Source: an uncultured Porphyromonadaceae bacterium (GTDB lineage: Bacteria; Bacteroidota; Bacteroidia; Bacteroidales; Muribaculaceae). Taken from it: DNA of 6,603 nt. This document shows positions 1-6,196 of this stretch, one piece after another (the first letter of the stretch is position 1; every line of letters starts with the position of its first letter). Below the pieces are notes generated by a model. The model had not been told where the DNA came from. It searched no databases and worked only from the letters and a program-made list of their open reading frames with translations. The stretch is from positions 1 through 6,603 of the forward strand of contig CAMWZE010000087.1 of NCBI GenBank assembly GCA_947178685.1, given 5' to 3'. Both the position numbers and the translations under genes were made by a program.

Positions 1-447
1 TCCATAATATGTCTTCTTTTGAAAGCCACACAAAGAGGTGAAGGCAGAGGTGAAGGTCGCGGTGAAGGTAGAGGCGAAGGGCGCCGTCATCATTCCGAAT
101 TTGGTCGATGGCAGCAGGTTTATGAGAAACTGAAATCACAAAACCCCGATGCTCCTCAAATTACTATCGGGGCTGAAACGGCTTCTGTCTCATTAGGCGT
201 TACAGGCAACGGTCGCGCATCAGACAAATATGAGTTCAACCGCAGATCAGGCGAGATAACGCCTGCTACAAAATATGCCGACTCTGTTCCCGCCGACAAA
301 CTACGCGGATGGATTTATTCCATCCACACCGGAAGCTGGGGAGGAATAATAACCCGCATTCTTTGGTTACTCGGGGCTTTGTTAGGAGCAAGTCTCCCCT
401 TGACCGGATATTATATCTGGATAAAGCATCTCAAAAAAAAGAGATAG
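1..447 (+). CDS. PepSY-associated transmembrane protein, C-terminal part (5' end outside window)
   Basis: The reading frame is open from base 1 to a TAG at 445-447, so 148 residues are visible and the N-terminus lies outside the window. After a short hydrophobic start come four GEGR repeats, then a soluble stretch (about residues 30-105) with the pattern ASVSLG...GRASDKYEFNRRSGEIT, as expected of a PepSY-type extracytoplasmic domain. The motif YSIHTGSWGG follows, then one strong membrane helix (about residues 116-141) ending in a basic tail (KHLKKKR). This helix-plus-HTG signature is typical of the C-terminus of Bacteroidetes PepSY_TM proteins, inner-membrane proteins often found near iron or siderophore uptake genes. 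Their biochemical role is poorly defined, and no such neighbour is visible here. The TTG at 19 is not a credible start because the frame is open upstream. Transcription probably ends at the hairpin at 464-516. Confidence 0.82.
   Translation, partial: SIICLLLKATQRGEGRGEGRGEGRGEGRRHHSEFGRWQQVYEKLKSQNPDAPQITIGAETASVSLGVTGNGRASDKYEFNRRSGEITPATKYADSVPADKLRGWIYSIHTGSWGGIITRILWLLGALLGASLPLTGYYIWIKHLKKKR
37..84 (+). repeat. Four 12-bp tandem repeats coding for GEGR
   Basis: Four in-frame 12-bp units (consensus GGTGAAGGYMGM) encode GEGR-GEGR-GEGR-GEGR, preceded by QR and followed by RHH. The units differ mainly at third positions and in arginine codon choice (AGA and CGC alternate). This suggests either an older expansion or a duplication of a 24-bp unit. 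The segment is highly charged and probably a flexible linker. Confidence 0.9.
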
Positions 448-463
448 CAACTTGCATATGGAG

Positions 464-516
464 CAAAAGTAAAATCCGGCTACGCAAAATGGATGCGTAA
501 CCGGATTTTACTTTTG
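464..516. terminator. Bidirectional intrinsic terminator between convergent genes
   Basis: The 23-nt arms at 464-486 and 494-516 are inverted repeats with one mismatch and a 7-nt loop (aaatgga). The outer part is A-rich on the left arm and T-rich on the right arm (aaaagtaaaa / ttttactttt) around a GC core (ccgg). It can therefore terminate in either direction. It lies 16 bp after the PepSY-TM stop and 65 bp after the stop of the convergent lipoprotein gene. Confidence 0.85.
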
Positions 517-581
517 AATATTCCACTACAGCAGACCGTGAAGACTAATCTACTTAGCCATCCTTTAGGTCACGCTTCTCT

Positions 582-1703
582 CTACTTCACGAAATTTGCC
601 AAGCGGGTGAAGAACGACGGATCCTCGCCTGTGGTAAGATCCACAAGTTTTCCTTCCGGATTAATAATTGCCTTTGTCGGGAAACCCTCTATATTATATT
701 CTGAATAGAGCTTTCTGTTCTCTCCATTATAGAGGTTAATCCAAGGCAACTTATGCTGTTTCACCCCGGCTCGCCAATCAGCCTCCGGTTCGTTGCAATC
801 TATACCTATGATCACAATCTTATCACCATATTGCTCATAAGCCTTTTTCAAGGCAGGGAAACCTTTTACACACCAGCCACACCAGCTGCCCCAGAAATCA
901 AGCACAACCCACTTACCTCTGAAATCTGAAAGGCTCACCTTCTTCCCTTTCAGATCGGGAAGGGTGAAATTGGGTGCGGTTATAGTGCCGGAAGCCACTT
1001 CTGCCTTGCGGGCATCCTCAGCGGCTCTCTCCTGCTGCATCTTCTCCACCTCCACATTATAGCTCTCTGCATAGGGCATAAGTATCGACTTCTTTGCCTC
1101 CGGAGTCATTTGGTCGTATAAGGTTTTGAAGTCATCGCCACTGAGCTGCATAATCACATAAGGCACGGCCGGACTTTTCGGATTGTCGGCCACGAATTGC
1201 TTGATGGCGGCATCGTAACGGTCTATGATCTTCATCATATCCTCGCGCGACTTATTATCATCGCCACTCAGAAACTCGGCATACTCTATGGTGATTGGTT
1301 TGGTGATGGCGTTCACAGCTGTGAGGTCTTCCATCAGGGGTGTACCGCTCACAGTATAGTCCGACGGCTCGAATGCATTGATCACAACCTCAAGTTTATC
1401 GCCGGGTGCCGCATAGAATTCAGGTTGTATGCGTGTCACCATGGGTGTCTCTATATTATAGCGGGCTGCACCCGAGGGATCGAGTCGCAGATGCGCCACA
1501 CCATCCTTCACCTCCAAAGTGTCGTATAATTGAATCACATCATCAGCCGTAGTTGCTGTTGTCGCGTTCTCTATTGTAACATGACTCACCACTAACGTCT
1601 CCTCCTGATAGTCCTTAGGAAGACGTATTGTAACACTCTCGGCATCCGATGCACAGGAGGCAAACGCCATTCCCACTGCTGCCACAAATAAGATTCTATT
1701 CAT
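582..1703 (-). CDS. TlpA/ResA-like thioredoxin-fold lipoprotein
   Basis: This is a 373-residue protein. Residues 1-17 form a lipoprotein signal (MNRILFVAAVGMAFASC) with the lipidated Cys at 17, so it should be anchored in the envelope. Residues ~20-235 form an N-terminal region like those preceding the redox domain in many Bacteroidetes TlpA proteins (DUF4369-like, by resemblance only). It ends in a charged stretch (about 217-236) that is probably helical. From ~240 comes an AhpC/TSA-redoxin domain: APNFTLPDLKGKKVSLSDFRGKWVVLDFWGSWC, active-site C275-G-W-C278, and the cis-Pro loop FPT near P342. The expected role is periplasmic-side thiol-disulfide exchange, with unknown partners. The CGWC dipeptide differs from the CGPC of thioredoxin but is plausible for this family. 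The ATG at 1701-1703 is preceded by an A/T-rich region without a Shine-Dalgarno site, as usual in this phylum. It is divergent from glsA. Confidence 0.9.
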   Translation of the reverse strand: MNRILFVAAVGMAFASCASDAESVTIRLPKDYQEETLVVSHVTIENATTATTADDVIQLYDTLEVKDGVAHLRLDPSGAARYNIETPMVTRIQPEFYAAPGDKLEVVINAFEPSDYTVSGTPLMEDLTAVNAITKPITIEYAEFLSGDDNKSREDMMKIIDRYDAAIKQFVADNPKSPAVPYVIMQLSGDDFKTLYDQMTPEAKKSILMPYAESYNVEVEKMQQERAAEDARKAEVASGTITAPNFTLPDLKGKKVSLSDFRGKWVVLDFWGSWCGWCVKGFPALKKAYEQYGDKIVIIGIDCNEPEADWRAGVKQHKLPWINLYNGENRKLYSEYNIEGFPTKAIINPEGKLVDLTTGEDPSFFTRLANFVK

Positions 1704-1903
1704 TGATTTACTGTTTTAACTCGAATTTCTCTAACCCGGTCTCTTTTCATCAACCAGGGTTATATTATTTATCTCCACAGATAATACCTATGCCACAGTA
1801 TATATCTGCTGAAAATCACATTCCGGCCCCATTAATGCAATTTGGGCATAATTCAGCCTTTTAATATTCATAACACTATTACACCGTAATTGTTAAATAC
1901 TTT
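1704..1903. other. Intergenic region, leader side of the TlpA-like gene
   Basis: This is an AT-rich spacer between divergent genes with no plausible ORF. On the minus strand, the probable leader of the lipoprotein gene holds a small hairpin. Arms 1732-1740 and 1753-1762 (TAACCC-GGT / ACC-a-GGGTTA) pair with a single bulged base and a 12-nt loop. The only -7-like element found for that gene is CACAGATA at 1776-1783 (TATCTGTG on the minus strand, 7/8 matches), but no TTTG lies at the right distance, so its promoter is unresolved. Confidence 0.35.
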
Positions 1904-1934
1904 TTTGCATCACGAGCTTTTTTCATTAATTTTG
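1904..1934 (+). promoter_or_regulatory. Bacteroidetes-type promoter of glsA
   Basis: TTTG at 1904-1907 is separated by exactly 19 bp from TAATTTTG at 1927-1934. This matches the -33 TTTG and -7 TAnnTTTG elements of the Bacteroidetes primary sigma factor. Transcription should start near 1940, giving a leader of about 70 nt before the glutaminase ATG at 2013. Confidence 0.75.
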
Positions 1935-1953
1935 CGTAGTAAAACCCAACATC

Positions 1954-2010
1954 ATGTCGCTGACGGCTAATCCCGGAGCCGACTTTCAGATTTATGCCCA
2001 ATACCCTTGA
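1954..2010 (+). CDS. Possible 18-residue leader peptide upstream of glsA
   Basis: An ATG at 1954, about 14 nt after the predicted transcription start, opens an 18-codon frame (MSLTANPGADFQIYAQYP). It ends at TGA 2008-2010, two bases before the glsA ATG at 2013. It would be the first start codon met on the transcript, and the preceding AAAACCCAACATC resembles the A-rich initiation region of phylum genes. It contains two glutamine codons (CAG and CAA). It could couple translation to glsA by reinitiation, or it could be chance. Nothing in the peptide itself identifies a function. Confidence 0.35.
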   Translation: MSLTANPGADFQIYAQYP

Positions 2011-2012
2011 TT

Positions 2013-2927
2013 ATGAACTATCAAGACGTAATAACCGGATTATACGAGGACTTCAAAATAAAACGTGGCCTTGGAAAAGTGGCCGACTATATCCCTGCCC
2101 TTGCGGAAACCAATCCTCTGCACTATGGAATATCGATGACCACCCTTGACGGTGTGCAGTGTGATGCCGGCGACGCTTCCATAAATTTCTCAATCCAAAG
2201 CATCTCCAAAGTATTCACATTTGCCATGGTAATGTCTCGCTTAGGAGATGAGATATGGACCGCCGTGGGACGTGAGCCATCCGGCAACCCATTCAACTCC
2301 CTCGTGCAGCTCGAATATGAACATGGCATTCCCCGGAATCCTTTCATCAATGCCGGAGCTCTGGTGATTACCGACCGCCTGATCTCTCTATATGATCGTC
2401 CCAAAGAGGCCCTTCTTGATTTTATACGTTCCTTAACAGGCAACGACGACATCTACATCGACCAGCGGATAGCCCGTTCGGAACGCGAACATGCCAACCG
2501 CAATATGGCCCTCGCATACTTCATGAAGAGTTTCGGCAACATTCAGAACGACGTTGACACTCTCATCGACGTCTATTGCAGCCAATGCGCCATATCGATG
2601 AATTGCATTGATCTTGCACGATCCTTCCTATTCCTCGCCAATCGTGGCGTAAATCCCTTTACCCGGGAACAGGTGCTCACCATAAGCCAGGCCAAACGCC
2701 TCGGTGCCGTGATGCTCACCTGCGGATTTTATGATGAATCGGGCGACTTCGCTTTCCGTGCCGGACTTCCCGGCAAGAGTGGTGTGGGTGGTGGCATCGT
2801 AGCATACATTCCGGGTAATCTCTCTATAGCCGTCTGGAGTCCCGGCCTTAACCGCCATGGTAACTCCGCTCTTGGTGTGGAGACGCTCGAACGCTTCACT
2901 ACCGACATAGGAAACTCCATCTTCTAA
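2013..2927 (+). CDS. glsA: Glutaminase (GlsA family, serine-dependent beta-lactamase-like fold)
   Basis: This cytoplasmic enzyme hydrolyses L-glutamine to L-glutamate and ammonia. The 304 residues from ATG 2013 are full length for the family (about 305-310). The catalytic S-x-x-K is in FSIQSISKVF (S63, K66). Family substrate-binding positions are all present at the expected spacing: N113 in NPFINAGA, E157 in RSE, N164 in ANRNMA, Y188 in VYCSQC, Y240 in CGFYDESG, and V258 in LPGKSGVGGG. A TTG at 2007 is in frame, but the ATG at 2013 gives the normal N-terminus (MNYQDVITGLYEDFK). A strong promoter lies upstream with a possible leader ORF in between. Gut bacteria often use such glutaminases in nitrogen supply and acid tolerance, but no gad genes are visible here, so the role is not fixed by context. 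No terminator separates it from the next gene. Confidence 0.95.
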   Translation: MNYQDVITGLYEDFKIKRGLGKVADYIPALAETNPLHYGISMTTLDGVQCDAGDASINFSIQSISKVFTFAMVMSRLGDEIWTAVGREPSGNPFNSLVQLEYEHGIPRNPFINAGALVITDRLISLYDRPKEALLDFIRSLTGNDDIYIDQRIARSEREHANRNMALAYFMKSFGNIQNDVDTLIDVYCSQCAISMNCIDLARSFLFLANRGVNPFTREQVLTISQAKRLGAVMLTCGFYDESGDFAFRAGLPGKSGVGGGIVAYIPGNLSIAVWSPGLNRHGNSALGVETLERFTTDIGNSIF

Positions 2928-3011
2928 ACCCGCAGGCAAATATCCACCCTATATCAAGAAAAAACAAACTGTTTCAATTAATAACTAAACTTTTATAACT
3001 CTAACTACATC

Positions 3012-4166
3012 ATGACTACAGCAACCGCTGCACAAGCCGGTACCAACTCTGCGAGTGTGGGAGCCGCTTCATCCGGAAAGAGGATCGTATTCCTCGATTA
3101 CCTACGTGTGTTCTCATGTTTTCTTGTGATTCTTGTCCACGCCAGTGAAAACTACTATGGAGCCGGTGGTGAATCCGACATGGCCGGACCCACATCCATG
3201 CTCCTTAACGAAGCCGACCGTTTATGGGTGTCGGTCTACGACGGTTTTTCTCGAATGTCTGTGCCTCTATTCTTCATTGTTTCCGCATTTCTTCTCGCGC
3301 CTATGCCGGCCAATGTCACTATGGGCCAGTTCTACAAACGTCGTTTCACTCACATCCTCCCTCCTTTCTTCATTTTCGTGATTCTATACAGCACACTCCC
3401 CATGCTGTGGGGGCAGATCAGTGCTGAAACCTCTGCCACCGACCTATCCCGCATCCTCCTCAACTTCCCCACCACCGCCGGACACTTCTGGTTTATGTAT
3501 CCCCTCATCAGCATCTACCTCTTCATCCCCATGATATCTCCGTGGCTTGCAAAGGCCACTGCCAAAGAGGAACGCTTTTTCATTCTTTTGTTCCTTATCT
3601 CCACATGTATGCCCTACATGTCGCGCAACTGGGGTGAGATCTGGGGACAATGTTTCTGGAATGAATATCATCTTCTCTGGTACTTCTCCGGTTATCTCGG
3701 CTATCTCGTACTCGCCCATTATATCCGCGTCCATCTCACATGGGACCGTCCCACCCGTCTTTGGGCCGGAACAATAATGCTTATAATCGGTGCCCTCGCC
3801 ACAATCTATTCATTCTATGTACAGGCCATCCCCGGTGAGCTTATCGTCACTCCCGTGCTTGAGATCGGCTGGGCATTCTGCACAATAAACGTGGTGGTGC
3901 TCACCACCGGAGCCTTCCTTCTCTTCACATGCATCACTCAGCAGAAGGCACCGGCAATCGTAACCCGTGCTTCAAAACTTAGCTTTGGCATATACCTCAT
4001 GCATATATTCTGGCTCGGATTCTGGGTAAGTATTTTCAAGGGCACATATAATCTTCCCACTGTAGCTGCCATCCCCGTGATCGCAATAGTCACTTTTATC
4101 TGTTGCTACATCACTACCAGATTAATCGCATTCCTTCCCGGAAGCAAATGGATAATCGGAGCCTGA
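3012..4166 (+). CDS. Acyltransferase family 3 integral membrane protein
   Basis: This 384-residue multi-span protein belongs to the acyltransferase-3 family (OafA/WecH type), which transfers acyl groups, commonly acetyl, onto surface sugars or other envelope molecules. After a low-complexity, Ala/Thr/Ser-rich N-terminus (1-22) comes the family opening FLDYLRVFSCFLVILVHASE, with D29, R32 and the conserved His H43 at the end of helix 1. Other family marks are VPLFFIVSAFLL (84-95), YKRRFTHILPPFF (108-120), GHFWFMYPLISIYLFIPMI (157-175) and SFGIYLMHIFWLG (324-336). About ten hydrophobic segments can be counted. The acceptor substrate cannot be told from sequence. It starts 84 bp after glsA with no clear promoter or terminator between, so co-transcription is likely. 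The palindrome at 4229-4266 should end the transcript. Confidence 0.9.
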   Translation: MTTATAAQAGTNSASVGAASSGKRIVFLDYLRVFSCFLVILVHASENYYGAGGESDMAGPTSMLLNEADRLWVSVYDGFSRMSVPLFFIVSAFLLAPMPANVTMGQFYKRRFTHILPPFFIFVILYSTLPMLWGQISAETSATDLSRILLNFPTTAGHFWFMYPLISIYLFIPMISPWLAKATAKEERFFILLFLISTCMPYMSRNWGEIWGQCFWNEYHLLWYFSGYLGYLVLAHYIRVHLTWDRPTRLWAGTIMLIIGALATIYSFYVQAIPGELIVTPVLEIGWAFCTINVVVLTTGAFLLFTCITQQKAPAIVTRASKLSFGIYLMHIFWLGFWVSIFKGTYNLPTVAAIPVIAIVTFICCYITTRLIAFLPGSKWIIGA

Positions 4167-4228
4167 TACCACCGATCTTGACATTTGAGACAATGTGGTG
4201 ATTCTCAAACATATTCATACATAATTCA

Positions 4229-4266
4229 CACGGGGATATATCTGAAATTTCAGATATATCCCCGTG
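4229..4266. terminator. Perfect 38-bp palindrome, probable bidirectional terminator
   Basis: Arms 4229-4247 (CACGGGGATATATCTGAAA) and 4248-4266 are exact reverse complements with no spacer, so the hairpin closes on a tight AATT tetraloop. The GC-rich base (CACGGGG/CCCCGTG) lies at the outer end of the stem. It sits between the 3' ends of the convergent acyltransferase (stop 4166) and the small membrane protein gene (stop 4293). The U-tracts are weak on both sides (CTTATATCTTT on plus, TGAATTATG on minus), which lowers certainty about termination efficiency. Confidence 0.7.
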
Positions 4267-4278
4267 CTTATATCTTTG
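4248..4278 (+). promoter_or_regulatory. Promoter-like element pointing antisense into the small membrane protein gene
   Basis: TATCTTTG at 4271-4278, followed by CA, is a perfect TAnnTTTG -7 element in its commonest phylum form. The -33 position 19 bp upstream is TTTC (4248-4251, 3/4 match), inside the terminator palindrome. A transcript starting near 4284 would run antisense through the gene at 4293-4556. No credible plus-strand gene follows. Confidence 0.3.
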
Positions 4279-4292
4279 CAATACCTGCTATC

Positions 4293-4556
4293 TTATTTTT
4301 CGGTGGTTTTTCTATGTTTTATAGGCTTGGTGATCCAGAACGACACTCGTATAAGTATGATGGCCGAAAGAGCTACGGCTGCTCCCGTCCAGGCCGGATC
4401 AAGATACTTTCTGAGCTGCATATACTCGAATAATACAAAAGTGATGATACTTACGGCAAAGAGCACATAGCCCAACACCGACGACATGTCGAAACGTCTT
4501 ACAAATAATATTCCCAGTCCGAATATGGCTGTGAGCGACCAAAGTAATATTTCCAT
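4293..4556 (-). CDS. Small three-helix membrane protein of unknown function
   Basis: This is an 87-residue protein from the ATG at 4554-4556 (MEILLWSLTAIFGLGILFVRR). A TTG three codons upstream is in frame but less likely. Three hydrophobic helices are visible at about residues 2-18, 26-44 and 53-72, with basic loops (RRF, QLRK) and a basic tail (KPIKHRKTTEK). There is no motif I recognise and no signal cleavage site, so it is probably an inner-membrane protein. It lies 160 bp downstream of the serine hydrolase on the same strand and may share its transcript. A seven-codon mini-ORF (MKRLLIN, 4562-4585) ends five bases before its start. The coding call rests on the clean helix pattern and the position between the hydrolase and a terminator. 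It could not be matched to a family. Confidence 0.65.
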   Translation of the reverse strand: MEILLWSLTAIFGLGILFVRRFDMSSVLGYVLFAVSIITFVLFEYMQLRKYLDPAWTGAAVALSAIILIRVSFWITKPIKHRKTTEK

Positions 4557-4608
4557 AATTCTCAATTTATAAGGAGCCTCTTCATCAACACATGAGAGTC
4601 ACCTCCCT

Positions 4609-4639
4609 TTTTAGTTAAAACACGTTAAATCTATCTTTG
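4609..4639 (+). promoter_or_regulatory. Second plus-strand promoter-like element in the hydrolase/small-protein gap
   Basis: TATCTTTG at 4632-4639 is an exact TAnnTTTG, with TTTT (4609-4612, 3/4 to TTTG) 19 bp upstream. It points into the 3' end of the minus-strand serine hydrolase, where no plausible plus-strand gene follows. The overlapping minus-strand sequence TAGATTTA (4626-4633) is a 7/8 -7 match facing the small membrane protein gene, but no -33 box was found for it. Confidence 0.22.
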
Positions 4640-4716
4640 TTCAAAAGCACTGCCGCCTCTTCACCAATCTCCCCTTGGCAATCACACCCTTCTGCAATCG
4701 CTGTCATCGGGATTTG

Positions 4717-6021
4717 TCAGAAAAGATTCCGATGCGGGAGAGAGCCGGAATAGCGGTCACGAAGACGGTCAAGCAGACGCTGCAGATCTCGTGTGAAATG
4801 AAACCCGGTCCATATACCGCTGTTGGTGATCAGCACCCAACAGTCGCCGTTTGGGAAACGCTCCACAAGGGTATGTGTGGAAGACAGGGTGCCCGTGCGC
4901 GTCCATTTACCCTTGGCATCACATTCACTCCATCCTCGCGACATCTTCTCATCGTCGGAGTGTTCGGTAAGAGTGGCCACAGAGGTAGGGGAAATCACAT
5001 CCTCAAGACGCGGATCGCCGTCGGTGGCGGCCACAAGACGGGCAAAATCAGCCGCCGACGTACACCAGCCACCGGCTCCCATGAGTGCGTTGACATCATT
5101 GCCACCGTATACGCGTGTCACCATCCGTCCGCTGCCGTTATACTCCTCCACGAGCTCATCATCCGGAGCATAATATTTCGATTCGTTTGGATGGCGTTCC
5201 TCATAGTAGTTGGTGGCAGGACGGAATGAGTAGCACCCGGCAGGACGCAACACGTTCTCCGTGACATAATCCCAATAACTCTCCCCTGTCACCCTCTCCA
5301 TTGCCATGGAGAGAAGCATATAGCCGAAATTTGAATATATCCTACCTTTGCCGGGAGCGAAAGCTATGCGGCGTCCAAGCACAATCTTCACAAGCTCCTC
5401 CTGCGAGGGAGGCCCCGGCAGACGCTTGGCCTTAATAATCTCGTTGGTTGTGAACATCGGGTCGCCCGCACCTCGTCCGAACCCTCCCATATGGCGCAGG
5501 AGATGGTCTACGGTGATATCAAGCATCCGCTTGTCACACATGGCGTTCGTGTAGGCTGTATCGTTCAGGATGCCATCCGGTCCGAATATCTTGCTATTGA
5601 GCGTAAGCTTCCCTTGCTCCACGAGTTTCATTACCCCGATAGCTGTGACGAGCTTCGAGGCCGATGCTATACGCATTATATCTGTGGCTTCGAGCTTACG
5701 GTCGATCTCCACATCCGCATATCCGTATCCCTTTGCATAAAGCAGGGAATCATGTCGTGTGACAGCAAAGGACATACCTTTGATATGCCATTTCTGCATG
5801 AATCGCTCTATTTCACGATCCATTGGAGCAAGCGCCTCCCACGTTGAGGAGTGGTTGGTAAGCGTGTCGGTCCATATCACTCCGGGCGCCTCTTCTGCGA
5901 GAGGCTCATCAGAGTGACTGCATGAAGAATGGGATGCATATATCAGAAAGATAATGCAATATGCCGCGAGGGAGAAGAGAATAGTGCCGATGGTACCCCG
6001 GCGTATGTCCTTTCGTGTCAT
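4717..6021 (-). CDS. Membrane-anchored serine hydrolase, class C beta-lactamase / PBP-like family
   Basis: This 434-residue protein belongs to the beta-lactamase-related serine hydrolase family (PF00144 type), whose members include class C beta-lactamases, DD-peptidases and esterases. An N-terminal helix (about 10-29, after basic RKDIRR) anchors it. The Cys at 34 (HSSC) lacks a proper lipobox, so a membrane anchor is likelier than lipidation. The catalytic S-x-x-K is S120-A-S-K123 in MRIASASKLVTAIG. The second motif is Y229-S-N231 in RIYSNFGYMLLS. The third motif, normally KTG or HTG, appears as R375-T-G377 in WTRTGTLSSTHTL. Other family marks are KGYGYADVE (97-105), LLRHMGGFGRG (174-184) and MGAGGWCTSAADFARL (314-329). 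The extracytoplasmic domain probably acts on peptidoglycan or other envelope substrates, and true beta-lactam resistance should not be assumed. The ATG at 6019-6021 is the natural start, with a promoter about 80 bp upstream. Confidence 0.9.
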   Translation of the reverse strand: MTRKDIRRGTIGTILFSLAAYCIIFLIYASHSSCSHSDEPLAEEAPGVIWTDTLTNHSSTWEALAPMDREIERFMQKWHIKGMSFAVTRHDSLLYAKGYGYADVEIDRKLEATDIMRIASASKLVTAIGVMKLVEQGKLTLNSKIFGPDGILNDTAYTNAMCDKRMLDITVDHLLRHMGGFGRGAGDPMFTTNEIIKAKRLPGPPSQEELVKIVLGRRIAFAPGKGRIYSNFGYMLLSMAMERVTGESYWDYVTENVLRPAGCYSFRPATNYYEERHPNESKYYAPDDELVEEYNGSGRMVTRVYGGNDVNALMGAGGWCTSAADFARLVAATDGDPRLEDVISPTSVATLTEHSDDEKMSRGWSECDAKGKWTRTGTLSSTHTLVERFPNGDCWVLITNSGIWTGFHFTRDLQRLLDRLRDRYSGSLPHRNLF

Positions 6022-6031
6022 TTGTTTGTCA

Positions 6032-6060
6032 GGTCAATATGCATGATTCCCCGGTCAATA
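6032..6060. repeat. Direct repeat GGTCAATA in the hydrolase leader
   Basis: GGTCAATA occurs at 6032-6039 and 6053-6060, 21 bp apart (two helical turns), between the predicted promoter and the start codon of the serine hydrolase. A 5-bp hairpin (GTTGA/TCAAC, 6061-6075) is adjacent. It may be a regulator site, but eight bases repeated twice is weak evidence. Confidence 0.25.
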
Positions 6061-6098
6061 GTTGAGATATTCAACCCCCGGGAGACTGTAAGCGACCA

Positions 6099-6129
6099 CA
6101 AATTTAACCAAAATATCCGATAAAACATA
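6099..6129 (-). promoter_or_regulatory. Promoter of the serine hydrolase gene
   Basis: On the minus strand TAAATTTG (plus coordinates 6099-6106) is an exact TAnnTTTG -7 element. Exactly 19 bp upstream is TATG (6126-6129, 3/4 to TTTG). Transcription should start near 6093, leaving a leader of roughly 70 nt. The -33 box lies inside the third, separate copy of the AATTATGT repeat. Confidence 0.5.
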
Positions 6130-6166
6130 ATTGTTCGTAGCTACTTACATAATTACTTACATAATT
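6125..6166. repeat. 12-bp tandem repeat plus a third partial copy upstream of the hydrolase promoter
   Basis: ACTTACATAATT occurs twice head to tail (6143-6154, 6155-6166). The core ACATAATT recurs at 6125-6132, overlapping the -33 box of the hydrolase promoter. Starts of the core (6125, 6147, 6159) are spaced 22 and 12 bp. This arrangement could bind an oligomeric regulator. It could also just be AT-rich spacer between a terminator and a promoter. Confidence 0.6.
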
Positions 6167-6196
6167 AAAGGAGGTGTTTCATCGCGAAGCACCTCC
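6162..6196 (-). terminator. Intrinsic terminator ending a minus-strand transcript
   Basis: Arms 6170-6180 and 6186-6196 pair over 11 bp (one G-U) around a 5-nt loop, with a GGAGGTG/CACCTCC base. Read on the minus strand, it is followed by TTTAATTAT (6169-6161), a usable U-rich tail. On the plus strand it is followed by TCTGTAT, which is poor. It therefore best fits a transcript coming from the right part of the window. Confidence 0.6.

Noticed and set aside
2007..2012. TTG at 2007 as the glutaminase start
   Set aside because: The ATG two codons later gives the usual family N-terminus and spacing.
4183..4209. TTTGAGA/TCTCAAA inverted repeat after the acyltransferase stop as a separate terminator
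   Set aside because: The stem is only 7 bp with a 12-nt loop and no U-tract. The perfect palindrome 20 bp further on is the better terminator.
4675..5229. A 184-codon open frame on the plus strand, antisense to the serine hydrolase
   Set aside because: It starts at a TTG, lies wholly opposite a well-supported gene, has no family-like motifs, and is Arg/His/Thr-rich as expected for the complement of a GC-rich gene.
6143..6166. Short direct repeats as a CRISPR remnant
   Set aside because: There are only two adjacent 12-bp copies with no spacers, and no cas genes.
6168..6174. AAGGAGG, a perfect Shine-Dalgarno-like sequence
   Set aside because: It forms the base of the terminator hairpin, no suitable start codon follows, and this phylum rarely uses such sites.
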